64,000 nt of DNA, from the NCBI RefSeq assembly GCF_900155945.1, contig NZ_FTMN01000005.1, forward strand, positions 248,001-312,000, read 5' to 3'. The notes under the pieces are model-generated. The model searched no databases and had not been told where the DNA came from. It was given only the letters and a program-made list of their open reading frames with translations. The translations under genes were made by a program, and so were the position numbers. Shown here one piece after another: positions 35,982 to 43,507 of the stretch (the first letter of the stretch is position 1; the number at the start of each line of letters is the position of its first letter). Source of the stretch: Marinobacterium stanieri (GTDB lineage Bacteria; Pseudomonadota; Gammaproteobacteria; Pseudomonadales; Balneatricaceae).

Positions 35982-36345
35982 GGCTTCGAATGCAATTATC
36001 AATAGAAATTCGATAATCTATGATGCGCTGCTTTTTTAGTTCCAGATCTTTTATTTCATTGTCGACTGATTCTTGTTTTTTAACCAGAAGTTCACTCACG
36101 CGCTTCCAGTCAAAATCTTCTTCATTTTTTCTTAAAGCAACCATTTCGGAAAGTGAAATTCCAATAGTTTGAGCTTCCTTAATCATTTTTATTGTTTTTA
36201 TGTTTTCTTGACTATAAACACGATACTTTCCTGATCTGTTAACACGCATGAGCCCGATGGATTCATATAACCTGATTGCGCGTTGAGTCGCGCCAGATTG
36301 TTTTGATGCTTCATTAATGAACACTAGAACGTCCTTATCCTGCAT
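35965..36345 (-). CDS. MerR-family transcriptional regulator
   Basis: A 126-residue MerR regulator. The N-terminal DNA-binding domain (about residues 8-75) shows TQRAIRLYESIGLMRVNRSG and YRVYSQENIKTIKMIKEAQ. A coiled-coil dimerisation helix runs from about 78 to 118. There is one Cys near the end and no obvious metal or redox site. Base composition is A+T-rich like its neighbour. It activates, by inference, the 19-base-spacer promoter located at its 3' end, in front of the oxidoreductase. Confidence 0.85.
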   Translation of the reverse strand: MQDKDVLVFINEASKQSGATQRAIRLYESIGLMRVNRSGKYRVYSQENIKTIKMIKEAQTIGISLSEMVALRKNEEDFDWKRVSELLVKKQESVDNEIKDLELKKQRIIDYRISIDNCIRSLDSDL

Positions 36346-36370
36346 GTTGGCTCGGGAGAATAAATCCGCT

Positions 36371-36421
36371 TTAAGCGGTTGAGCGGTTATTTCAGCTTAA
36401 TCGTAAAGTGCTTCAAGATCG
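36371..36421. repeat. Direct repeat, left copy (contains a cupin 3'-end remnant)
   Basis: Fifty-one bases nearly identical (about four mismatches) to 48361-48411. In the right copy they form the last codons and 3' flank of the cupin gene; here they encode the same Lys-His-Phe-Thr-Ile-Lys-Leu-Lys-stop on the minus strand with no gene attached. It looks like the scar of a duplication or insertion that brought in the 12-kb segment between the copies. Confidence 0.75.
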
Positions 36422-36468
36422 AGGAGAGTTTAGCGCCCTGCAGTCGGCCTTGCCATAAGGCGGGAAAC

Positions 36469-36491
36469 CCCGCCGACAGCTGGTCGGCGGG
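36469..36491 (-). terminator. Terminator-like hairpin after the VOC gene
   Basis: CCCGCCGAC (36469-36477) and GTCGGCGGG (36483-36491) form a perfect 9-bp stem with a 5-base loop. The T-tract on the minus strand is short (GTTTCCC), so efficiency is uncertain. Confidence 0.5.
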
Positions 36492-36498
36492 TGAATAA

Positions 36499-36933
36499 TC
36501 ACTTCGCAAACAGTGATTCGATGTTCGCAAACGCCTTGATTTCGATGGCATTTTCAGAGGGGTCCATGAAGAACATGGTGGCCTGTTCGCCAGCCTCACC
36601 CTTGAAACGTACATACGGCTCAATAATGAACTGGATACCCAGACCGGTCAGGCGGTCAGCCAGTTGTTGCCACTCATCCATCGGCAAAACGACACCGAAA
36701 TGACGTGCCGGGACCTTGTGAGAATCGACATCGCTATACGCGTCACAGCCGCATTCCTCCGGCGCCTTGTGCGCGACGATCTGATGACCGTAAAAGTTGA
36801 AGTCGCACCATTCACCCGGAGCACAGCGACCTTCGGTACAGCCCAGTACTTCGCCGTAGAATGTGCGGGCTTCTTCGACATCACGAACCGGAAACGCCAG
36901 GTGGAACGGGGGGATGTTATGTGTGTTGCTCAT
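36499..36933 (-). CDS. VOC (glyoxalase/bleomycin-resistance) family protein
   Basis: A 144-residue VOC-superfamily protein. Conserved positions include [23 protein letters not shown] at residues 8-30 and a C-terminal [15 protein letters not shown] (about 124-138) with the metal-binding Glu. The superfamily covers glyoxalases, ring-cleaving dioxygenases and resistance proteins. The ATG at 36933 is preferred to one four codons earlier. It lies next to, but 161 bases from, the DUF1330 gene, so it may or may not share its transcript. Confidence 0.75.
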   Translation of the reverse strand: MSNTHNIPPFHLAFPVRDVEEARTFYGEVLGCTEGRCAPGEWCDFNFYGHQIVAHKAPEECGCDAYSDVDSHKVPARHFGVVLPMDEWQQLADRLTGLGIQFIIEPYVRFKGEAGEQATMFFMDPSENAIEIKAFANIESLFAK

Positions 36934-37093
36934 AATCACTCTCACTTGGTTGGGCCTTGATGGCAGCTTTGAGTGTATGTAAGGCGTGACTTAAAACAAA
37001 TCGAAATCTGTCGGATGGGGGCTGGGCGGCCCCGTTCCCTGGTTAACAAACCTGCAAGCGGATGGGAATGTTGGCTCGATTCGGGTGTTCAGT

Positions 37094-37408
37094 TCAGCCG
37101 GGTCGAGGACTGTCTTCCATTCCTTGCAAGATCAGAATATGGGCTTCGGAGCAGAGGATGCGCTTTTCCCGTGCCTGCTGATATTCCTCGGAGTGGTAGC
37201 AAGCGAGCGCCTGTTCATAGCTCTCGAATTCCAAGACAACCGCTCTTTGTGGAGGATTGTCTTCAAAGCCTTCCAGAGGGGTGAAGTTTTCACCCCGGGA
37301 AAGAATCTTCGCACCATATTTGGCCAGGGCCTGAGGAGCAAGTGCCAGGTATGCCTGATAGTCTTCTTCTTGCTGAATAGTGACGTGGGCGATCCAGTAA
37401 CCTTTCAT
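37094..37408 (-). CDS. DUF1330 family protein
   Basis: A 104-residue ferredoxin-like alpha/beta-barrel family protein. The pattern GYWIAHVTIQQEEDYQAY, the middle GAKILSRGENF and the VVLEFESYEQALACYHSEEYQQARE segment define DUF1330. The function is unknown; relatives sit in catabolic operons. It follows the carboxymuconolactone-decarboxylase-like gene by two bases, in the operon headed by the GntR regulator. Confidence 0.78.
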   Translation of the reverse strand: MKGYWIAHVTIQQEEDYQAYLALAPQALAKYGAKILSRGENFTPLEGFEDNPPQRAVVLEFESYEQALACYHSEEYQQAREKRILCSEAHILILQGMEDSPRPG

Positions 37409-37410
37409 AC

Positions 37411-37803
37411 TTAACCCTTGGCTTCCAAAAGGCCCAATTCTGTCAAAGTGGCGCGCGCTATGCGGAAGCACTCAACGCCCTGAGGTACGCCACAGTAAAT
37501 AGCGATCACATGCAGGATGGAGCGAACTTCGTCCACGGTTACACCGTTGGAAATGGCGCCTTTGAGGTGTAGCTCCCATTCTTCCATCTTGCCAAGTGCT
37601 GCAATCATGGTGAGATTCATCATGGAACGGGTTTTGGCATCGATGGTGTCATCGCCCCAGCCGAATCCCCAACACCAGCTTGTCATTGCTTCCTGGAAAG
37701 GGAGGTTAAAGCTGTCAGCTTTCTCAAGATTCTTTTCTACATAGTCTTTTCCCAGCGTTTCTTTACGCTTTTGTAGACCAAGTTCAAACAGATCATCTTT
37801 CAT
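37411..37803 (-). CDS. Carboxymuconolactone decarboxylase family protein
   Basis: A 130-residue CMD/AhpD-like protein. The family core is SMMNLTMIAALGKMEEWELHLKGA-like near residues 55-80, with GVTVDEVRSILHVIAIYCG near 84-102. The Cys-x2-Cys pair of AhpD is not seen, so it is closer to the decarboxylase-type group. The ATG (37803) overlaps the GntR stop by four bases, which indicates translational coupling. A role in handling a lactone or keto intermediate of the neighbouring catabolic route is possible. Confidence 0.8.
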   Translation of the reverse strand: MKDDLFELGLQKRKETLGKDYVEKNLEKADSFNLPFQEAMTSWCWGFGWGDDTIDAKTRSMMNLTMIAALGKMEEWELHLKGAISNGVTVDEVRSILHVIAIYCGVPQGVECFRIARATLTELGLLEAKG

Positions 37804-38462
37804 GAGTTGTTTCCTTTCTCCAGTTGGCATGCGATTTCGTAGGCTTCTTTAAGATGACGCTCACAGATTGCACAGGCTTTATCGGGGTCGTGCTCCTCAA
37901 GGGCTTTGACCATTTCATACAGGTCTTTCGGGCCTGCGGTTTTACGCCCGACAGAACTCAGGGTCATGGCGCGCAACCGGGATATGCGAGAGTTGAGCTG
38001 TTCGACCAAGACCCAGGCAACATGCTTACCTGCGCTGTGAAAGATCAATTCATAGAAGTCTTTGGTGAGGCGTAAAGCGGTTTTGATATCGTCTTTAGCC
38101 AAGTGATCTGCGATCTGATCATGCAGCTGGTACAGGCTCTGAATGATTTCCGAGGTGATGACTTTGCTGCATTCTCGAACAGCCATGCATTCCAACAGGG
38201 TGCGTATCTCGTAGATCTCCTTCACTTCTGCATCACTGATAGATGCAACCGCAAAGCCCGCGTTGGGAAGACCCACAACCAGGTGCTCGCTTTCCAGATG
38301 ACGGATACATTCCCGAACAACGGTGCGGCTAACGCCCAGCGTTTCACACAGGTTGCGTTCGATTAAGCGAGTGCCCGGTGTCAGTGAATTACTGGTGATG
38401 GCGTCACGCAGGGAATCGAGGGCGTGTTCTTTCAAGGTTTTGGGTCGTTCAACCTTCTGCAT
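37800..38462 (-). CDS. GntR-family regulator (FCD-type), probable regulator of the tgn-like cluster
   Basis: A 220-residue GntR regulator of the FadR/FCD group: winged helix at about residues 8-70 (GTRLIERNLCETLGVSRTVVRECIRHLE) and an all-helical FCD domain at about 80-210. It heads a leftward operon with the carboxymuconolactone-type and DUF1330 genes and is divergent from the trigonelline-type cluster. The 16-bp palindrome at 38554-38569 in the shared promoter region is of the kind bound by FCD-GntR proteins. The equivalent regulator in the known trigonelline cluster is TgnR. Confidence 0.82.
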   Translation of the reverse strand: MQKVERPKTLKEHALDSLRDAITSNSLTPGTRLIERNLCETLGVSRTVVRECIRHLESEHLVVGLPNAGFAVASISDAEVKEIYEIRTLLECMAVRECSKVITSEIIQSLYQLHDQIADHLAKDDIKTALRLTKDFYELIFHSAGKHVAWVLVEQLNSRISRLRAMTLSSVGRKTAGPKDLYEMVKALEEHDPDKACAICERHLKEAYEIACQLEKGNNS

Positions 38463-38553
38463 GTGTCTTCGTTCCTCTGAATCAGAATCCAGTTTTGCAT
38501 CTTAGCATAGCGACCACTTGATTCAGTCGTGATTGTATGATTATCTTTGTGTC

Positions 38554-38569
38554 ATATGGTATACCATAT
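38554..38569. promoter_or_regulatory. Perfect 16-bp palindrome, probable GntR operator
   Basis: ATATGGTATACCATAT is a complete palindrome containing TGGTATACCA, a core typical of FCD-type GntR operators. It lies in the 146-base divergent region, 92 bases from the GntR start and 40 bases before the DUF1185 start. Confidence 0.75.
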
Positions 38570-38608
38570 TACGAAAAAGATCATTATCACCTTGGGCGGG
38601 ATCCGGAA

Positions 38609-39208
38609 ATGAGTTTAGAGATACGCAAAATCGTCAGCTTTGAAGAAGAAACCCTGATTGAGGGTTATAAGAAGGCAGACAGGCCTCTGCGCATGTTTGC
38701 GGTGGCTGCTGTCGTCACAAACCCCTGGGCAGGGCGCTTTGTGCATGACTTGAAACCGGTTGTTCGTGAGTATGGTCCGCAACTGGGAGAACTACTGACG
38801 CAGCGCATCTGCGAACTGGCGGGTGGCGCGGAGAACATCGAAGCTTTCGGTAAAGCTGCGGTTGTAGGTCTGAACGGTGAAGTCGAGCATGCCTCTGCTC
38901 TGATTCATACGCTGCACTTTGGCAATTTCTACCGTGAGGCGGTAGAGGCTAAATCATTCCTCTCGTTCACAAACACCCGTGGCCCTGCCAACGCACCGAT
39001 TTCTGTTCCGATGATGGACAAAAATGATGGTGGCAAGCGTTCCCACTATTTGACGCTGCAATTCAACATCGGTGACGCGCCTGCTGCTGATGAAATTGTG
39101 GTTGTTCTTGGTGGTGCAACTGGTGGTCGCCCGCATCACCGTATTGGCGACCGTTATCAGGAACTTCAGGAGCTTGGGCATGACGTCGATAACCCTGCCG
39201 CGGTTTAA
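38609..39208 (+). CDS. DUF1185 (amino acid synthesis family) protein
   Basis: A 199-residue DUF1185-family protein (called amino acid synthesis family in databases, without strong biochemical support). It has a Gly-rich tail, VVVLGGATGGRPHHRIGDRYQEL at about residues 166-188. The ATG at 38609 follows TCCGGAA, and a start 24 codons upstream would cover the operator. It is the first gene of the tgn-like cluster and overlaps the next gene by 29 bases. Its role is unknown; small-molecule binding or handling of a ring-opening intermediate is possible. Confidence 0.75.
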   Translation: MSLEIRKIVSFEEETLIEGYKKADRPLRMFAVAAVVTNPWAGRFVHDLKPVVREYGPQLGELLTQRICELAGGAENIEAFGKAAVVGLNGEVEHASALIHTLHFGNFYREAVEAKSFLSFTNTRGPANAPISVPMMDKNDGGKRSHYLTLQFNIGDAPAADEIVVVLGGATGGRPHHRIGDRYQELQELGHDVDNPAAV

Positions 39209-39995
39209 GTCCCGTTCAGGGCTTGCCTATACCCGAACAGGACAAGGGCCGTCTCTGGTTCTCATCCACGGCGTAGGCTTGCGCCTGGAAGCATGGGTAC
39301 ACCAGGTCGAAGGCTTGTCGAAGTTCTTCACGGTGTATGCCGTGGATATGCCGGGTCATGGTGAGAGTGACATCATGGCAGAGTGCCTTGATATCCCGAC
39401 CTATACCGACGCCGTTGCTGCATGGATTGACGAAGTCGTGCAGGCACCCGTGCTGATTGCCGGGCACTCAATGGGATCTATGATCGCGCTGAACTTTGCC
39501 ATTCGTTATCCCCAACAATGTGCAGGTGTGGCGGCGCTGAATTCGGTTTACCGGCGGTCGGATGCTGCCAAGCAGGCGGTCTTTAGCCGCGTTCAGCAGA
39601 TCAAGGAGAGTATTACGGCTGAAAATGTAACGGCTCCGGTTAAGCGCTGGTTTGATTTCCCCTTACAGGGTGATGATGAACAACATGCACGCATGTGTCG
39701 TGAATGGCTGAGTCATGCTTCCCTTGATGGTTATCGACAGGCTTATGAAGTCTTCTGTTTCAATGATGGCCCTTCAGATCGTGATCTTGAAAATCTGTCT
39801 GTTCCGGCGCTGTTCCTGACGGGAGAGGGAGATCCGAACTCAACGCCTGATATGTCCAAATCCATGGCAAGACTATGTCCTGAAGGCGAGAGCTATATCG
39901 TTCAGGCGTCTCGCCACATGGCCCCTTTAACTCACTCCGTAGAGATAAATCCAATAATAAAAGATTTCGGTCAGCGCTGTTTTGACCGGAACTAA
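39180..39995 (+). CDS. tgnD: Alpha/beta hydrolase, probable (N-methylformamido)methylene-succinate hydrolase
   Basis: A 271-residue alpha/beta-hydrolase. The nucleophile elbow GHSMGS (Ser near residue 98), the oxyanion-type LIHGVGLRLEAW (about 27) and a late His in ASRHMAPL (about 247) form a standard catalytic triad. In trigonelline degradation TgnD hydrolyses the last nitrogen-containing intermediate to succinate semialdehyde, CO2, formate and methylamine. The assignment rests on its place beside TgnA/B-like genes. The ATG at 39180 overlaps DUF1185 by 29 bases; no ATG after 39208 gives the motif spacing. Confidence 0.62.
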   Translation: MTSITLPRFKSRSGLAYTRTGQGPSLVLIHGVGLRLEAWVHQVEGLSKFFTVYAVDMPGHGESDIMAECLDIPTYTDAVAAWIDEVVQAPVLIAGHSMGSMIALNFAIRYPQQCAGVAALNSVYRRSDAAKQAVFSRVQQIKESITAENVTAPVKRWFDFPLQGDDEQHARMCREWLSHASLDGYRQAYEVFCFNDGPSDRDLENLSVPALFLTGEGDPNSTPDMSKSMARLCPEGESYIVQASRHMAPLTHSVEINPIIKDFGQRCFDRN

Positions 39996-40007
39996 GGAGA
40001 TATTCCT

Positions 40008-40916
40008 GTGAATACCTTTGACCCCAGAGAGCTGCGTAACGCGTTTGGTTCCTTTATGACGGGCGTCACGGTGGTAACTGCCGTGAGCAAGACGGGAGAG
40101 CAAGTAGGCTTTACAGCGAACTCGTTTACCTCAGTATCAATGGATCCGCCGCTGTTGCTGGTATGTCCAGCCAACAAGCTCTCCAGTTTTGATGTATTCG
40201 AGCAATGCGAACACTTTGCTGTCAGCATTCTTGCCGAAGAGCAGCAGCATGCTTCCAACACCTTTGCAGGCTCCTCAGGCGACCGCTTTTCTGAAGTGTC
40301 CTGGACAGCCGACGAATTTGGTACGCCGCTGATTGATGGAGCGGTAACGCATTTCTCATGTTCGGCTTTCCAGAAGGTTCCCGCTGGGGATCACCTCCTT
40401 CTTGTAGGCAAGGTGGAAGCCTTCGCAACGACAGAAAAACTGGGTTTGGGATATGCCAAGGGTGGTTATTTCAGTCTGGGAATGGAGCACAAGGCGGAAG
40501 AAGTTGCACTGCAGTCATCGGCTCAGGTGGGTGCCTTGATTGAGTGTAACGACAAGCTGCTCGTGCAGAAAACAGACCAGGGCTACATCCTGCCTGTTGC
40601 AGACATGACGAAAGGGCAAAGCTCACACGAAACACTCGCCTCCTTTGTCAAAGAAATAGAGCCCGAGAGTGAAGTAGGCCAGGTGTTTTCCGTGTATGAG
40701 AAAGCCACAACCGGCGGCTTCATTGCGTTTTACCGGGTTGAAAGCGCTAAAGAGTCTGATCACCAGCAGTATGAATATGTGCCATTTGAAGAGTTGGCAG
40801 ACCTGAATTTTGCGTCATCCGATCTTCAATCAATGGTCGGTCGTCTGGTCAATGAAAAGCAGAATGGCGTTTTCCGTCTGTACTTTGGGGATGAAACAAA
40901 AGGGGATGTGCGATGA
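40008..40916 (+). CDS. tgnA: Flavin reductase with C-terminal extension, trigonelline oxygenase reductase component-like
   Basis: A 302-residue protein with an N-terminal flavin reductase domain (about residues 5-160; FMTGVTVVTAVS, SFTSVSMDPPLLLVCPA). It is longer than a single reductase domain: residues about 170-300 look like a degenerate NUDIX-type fold. It starts with GTG at 40008 after AAGGAGA and overlaps the oxygenase gene by four bases (ATGA). Two-component flavin monooxygenases need such a reductase to supply reduced FMN. The extension also occurs, as I recall, in TgnA. Confidence 0.68.
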   Translation: MNTFDPRELRNAFGSFMTGVTVVTAVSKTGEQVGFTANSFTSVSMDPPLLLVCPANKLSSFDVFEQCEHFAVSILAEEQQHASNTFAGSSGDRFSEVSWTADEFGTPLIDGAVTHFSCSAFQKVPAGDHLLLVGKVEAFATTEKLGLGYAKGGYFSLGMEHKAEEVALQSSAQVGALIECNDKLLVQKTDQGYILPVADMTKGQSSHETLASFVKEIEPESEVGQVFSVYEKATTGGFIAFYRVESAKESDHQQYEYVPFEELADLNFASSDLQSMVGRLVNEKQNGVFRLYFGDETKGDVR

Positions 40917-41944
40917 AATTTTCACTCTTTGCTCACATGGAGCGCGTGGACGAACAGCAGAAACAGCAGGATCTGTACGACGAATTTATTTCATTATGCA
41001 AAATTGCTGATGAAGGTGGCATGTGTACAGTCTGGACCGGTGAGCACCATGGTATGGACTTCACCATCGCACCGAACCCTTTCCTCAACCTGATCGATCT
41101 TGCCCATCAGACGAAGAATGTTCGCCTGGGGACAGGGACAGTTGTGGCCCCCTATTGGCACCCGATAAAACTGGCCGGCGAAGCGGCCATGACGGATATC
41201 ATTACGGGTGGTCGTCTGGATCTGGGTATCGCGCGAGGCGCATACTCATTTGAATATGAACGTATGGTGCCGGGTATGGATGCCTGGGGCGCGGGTGAGT
41301 GCCTGCGTGAAATGGTGCCTGCCATTAAAGGTCTCTGGAAAGGTGACCACACCCAGGAAGGCAAGCATTACAACTTCCCGAAAACCACATCATCGCCCAA
41401 GCCATTAACTGAAGATGGCCCTCCGATTTGGGTAGCCGCCCGCGATATTAACAGCCATGAATTTGCTATCAGCAACGGCTGCAATGTGCAGGTCACGCCG
41501 CTGTGGCAAGGGCTGGAAGAAGTAGAAGCATTGATCTCCAAATATAACGAAGCCTGCGAAAAGCATGATAAGCGCACCAAGATCATGATCCTCCAGCACG
41601 CCTTCGTTTCAGACAATCCGACTGAGCTGGACCAGGCTGCTCGAAAACTGCATGAGTTTTACTGCTACTTCGGTGCCTGGTTCAAAAATGAGCGCCCGAT
41701 CAGTCAGGGTCTTATTCAGCCTCTTTCACAAAAAGAAATTGATGAGCACCCGTTCTATAAGCGCGAAGCTATCCGCAATGATCTGATGATAGGTACACCT
41801 CAGCAGATTATTGATCGTCTTAAGCACTATGAAGACCTGGGCTATGACGAGTTCGCTTACTGGAGTGATTCAGGCATGACACGCCAGGAAAAAGAAACGT
41901 CGCTGCGTCGTTTTATTGATGAAGTGATGCCTGCTTTTAATTAA
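40913..41944 (+). CDS. tgnB: Luciferase-like flavin-dependent monooxygenase, trigonelline ring-opening oxygenase-like
   Basis: A 343-residue LLM-family oxygenase (TIM barrel). Segments TVWTGEHHGMDFTIAPNP (about 38-55), VRLGTGTVVAPYWHPI (about 68-83) and GGRLDLGIARGAY (about 99-111) match the bacterial luciferase family and resemble TgnB, which opens the pyridinium ring of trigonelline. It is coupled to the flavin reductase by a four-base overlap. Other substrates of this class (dimethyl sulfide, alkanesulfonates, homarine) must be considered, but hydrolase, ALDH and SSADH neighbours favour the trigonelline-type route. Confidence 0.68.
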   Translation: MKFSLFAHMERVDEQQKQQDLYDEFISLCKIADEGGMCTVWTGEHHGMDFTIAPNPFLNLIDLAHQTKNVRLGTGTVVAPYWHPIKLAGEAAMTDIITGGRLDLGIARGAYSFEYERMVPGMDAWGAGECLREMVPAIKGLWKGDHTQEGKHYNFPKTTSSPKPLTEDGPPIWVAARDINSHEFAISNGCNVQVTPLWQGLEEVEALISKYNEACEKHDKRTKIMILQHAFVSDNPTELDQAARKLHEFYCYFGAWFKNERPISQGLIQPLSQKEIDEHPFYKREAIRNDLMIGTPQQIIDRLKHYEDLGYDEFAYWSDSGMTRQEKETSLRRFIDEVMPAFN

Positions 41945-41958
41945 TGGATGGGATCCTT

Positions 41959-43449
41959 ATGTCTGATTTAAATCTGCCCCACTATAAGCTGTTCATTGAT
42001 GGTGAGTGGGTTGAAGGCGCAGCAAACAAGAAAATGCCGACGATTAATCCGGCAACGGGTGATGCCTGGGCCACTTTTGCTTGTGCCGAACCTGAAGATG
42101 TTGAACGTGCCGTAAAAGCGGCCCGTCGCTCTCTCAGTGATCCGCAGTGGGCCGGTATCACACCCTCAGAGCGAGGCGTGTTGCTGAATCGTTTAGCTGA
42201 CCTGCTGGAAGAAAACTCTGCGGCACTTGGAGCTGTAGAAACCAGTGACAGCGGTAAGCTGGCGGCTGAAACCCAGTCGCAGGCCCGATACGTCGCCCAG
42301 TATTATCGATACTACGCAGGGCTCGCCGATAAAATCGAAGGCCACACACTGCCTATCGATAAGGCTGATATGCATGTGTTCACAAAGCCTGAGCCCATCG
42401 GCGTCGTTGCGGCGGTAGTGCCCTGGAACGCCCAGATGTTCCTGACCGCCACCAAGCTGGCTCCGGCCTTGGCCGCTGGTTGTTCGGTCATTATCAAGGC
42501 ATCTGAGATTGCACCTGTTGCCATTCTGGAGTTCGCTCGCTTGATTGAGCAGGCAGGCTTCCCGAAAGGCGTGGTGTCAGTGATTACCGGTGATGCCGTC
42601 GGCTGTGCCATTCCGCTGACATCACACCCGGATATTGATCGTCTGGCCTTTACCGGTGGACCTGAAACAGCGAAGCATGTTGTTCGTAATACGGCCGAAA
42701 ACTTCGCGGTCACATCCCTTGAGCTGGGCGGCAAGTCACCCATTCTGGTATTCGAGGATGCTGATCTCGAAAGTGCGACCAACGGGATTCTGGCCGGTAA
42801 CTTTGGTGCTTCAGGTCAGTCCTGTGTCGCGGGCTCGCGAGTGTATATTCAGCGTGGGCTGTACAAGGAGTTGGTCAGTCGTCTTCTGAAGGCCACGGCT
42901 GAAATCCGGGTCGGTAACCCTCTGGACAGCACTTCTCATATCGGTCCGCTCTGCACAATGGCACAGGTTGAAGGCATAGAAGCGGCACTGCTCAAAGCGA
43001 AAGAGCAGGGTGCGTCGGTACTGGCTGGTGGACATCGCCTGGCTGAGTTGGGCTCAGAACACTATTTCGCCCCCACCATTGTTGAATGTCCTGATTTCGA
43101 GACCCTAACTCTGAAAGCCGAGTTGTTTGGGCCGGTGATGTCGATCGCATGCTTTGACACCGAAGAAGAGGCGATTGCGCTGGCTAATGATTCCGAGTTT
43201 GGTCTTGGGTCAGGTGTATTCACTGAAAACCTGTCAAAAGCTCTGCGTGTGTCTCAGCAAATCAAATCCGGCATCTGCTGGGTGAACACCTACCGCGCAA
43301 TCTCGCCGGTTGCTCCTTTTGGTGGTGTCAATCAGTCAGGGTACGGGCGTGAAGCAGGTATCCAGGCGATTCAGGACTATATACGCGTGAGAACCACCTG
43401 GATTAATACCTCCAGTGAACCCATGGGTAATCCGTTCGTAATGCGATAA
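41959..43449 (+). CDS. tgnC: NAD-dependent aldehyde dehydrogenase (probable tgnC)
   Basis: A 496-residue ALDH. The catalytic Cys is in ASGQSCVAGSR (about residue 294), the general-base Glu in LELGGKSP (about 260), and EIAPVAILEFARL and AEFGPVMS-type segments are present (LFGPVMS). In the trigonelline route TgnC oxidises the hydroxybutyrolactone-type aldehyde formed after ring opening. The start is the ATG at 41959, preceded by GGATGGGA; an ATG at 41944 overlapping the oxygenase stop is an alternative. BCCT follows after a small hairpin. Confidence 0.65.
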   Translation: MSDLNLPHYKLFIDGEWVEGAANKKMPTINPATGDAWATFACAEPEDVERAVKAARRSLSDPQWAGITPSERGVLLNRLADLLEENSAALGAVETSDSGKLAAETQSQARYVAQYYRYYAGLADKIEGHTLPIDKADMHVFTKPEPIGVVAAVVPWNAQMFLTATKLAPALAAGCSVIIKASEIAPVAILEFARLIEQAGFPKGVVSVITGDAVGCAIPLTSHPDIDRLAFTGGPETAKHVVRNTAENFAVTSLELGGKSPILVFEDADLESATNGILAGNFGASGQSCVAGSRVYIQRGLYKELVSRLLKATAEIRVGNPLDSTSHIGPLCTMAQVEGIEAALLKAKEQGASVLAGGHRLAELGSEHYFAPTIVECPDFETLTLKAELFGPVMSIACFDTEEEAIALANDSEFGLGSGVFTENLSKALRVSQQIKSGICWVNTYRAISPVAPFGGVNQSGYGREAGIQAIQDYIRVRTTWINTSSEPMGNPFVMR

Positions 43450-43507
43450 CGGGTTGCTCAACAATAAAAATAACAGCTTCGGCTATTTTTGATGCTTAGG
43501 AGTTTTT

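Noticed and set aside
43466-43490. Terminator between tgnC-like and BCCT genes
   Set aside because: The hairpin has only a three-base inner stem with a TTCG loop and a bulge; read-through into the BCCT gene is more likely.
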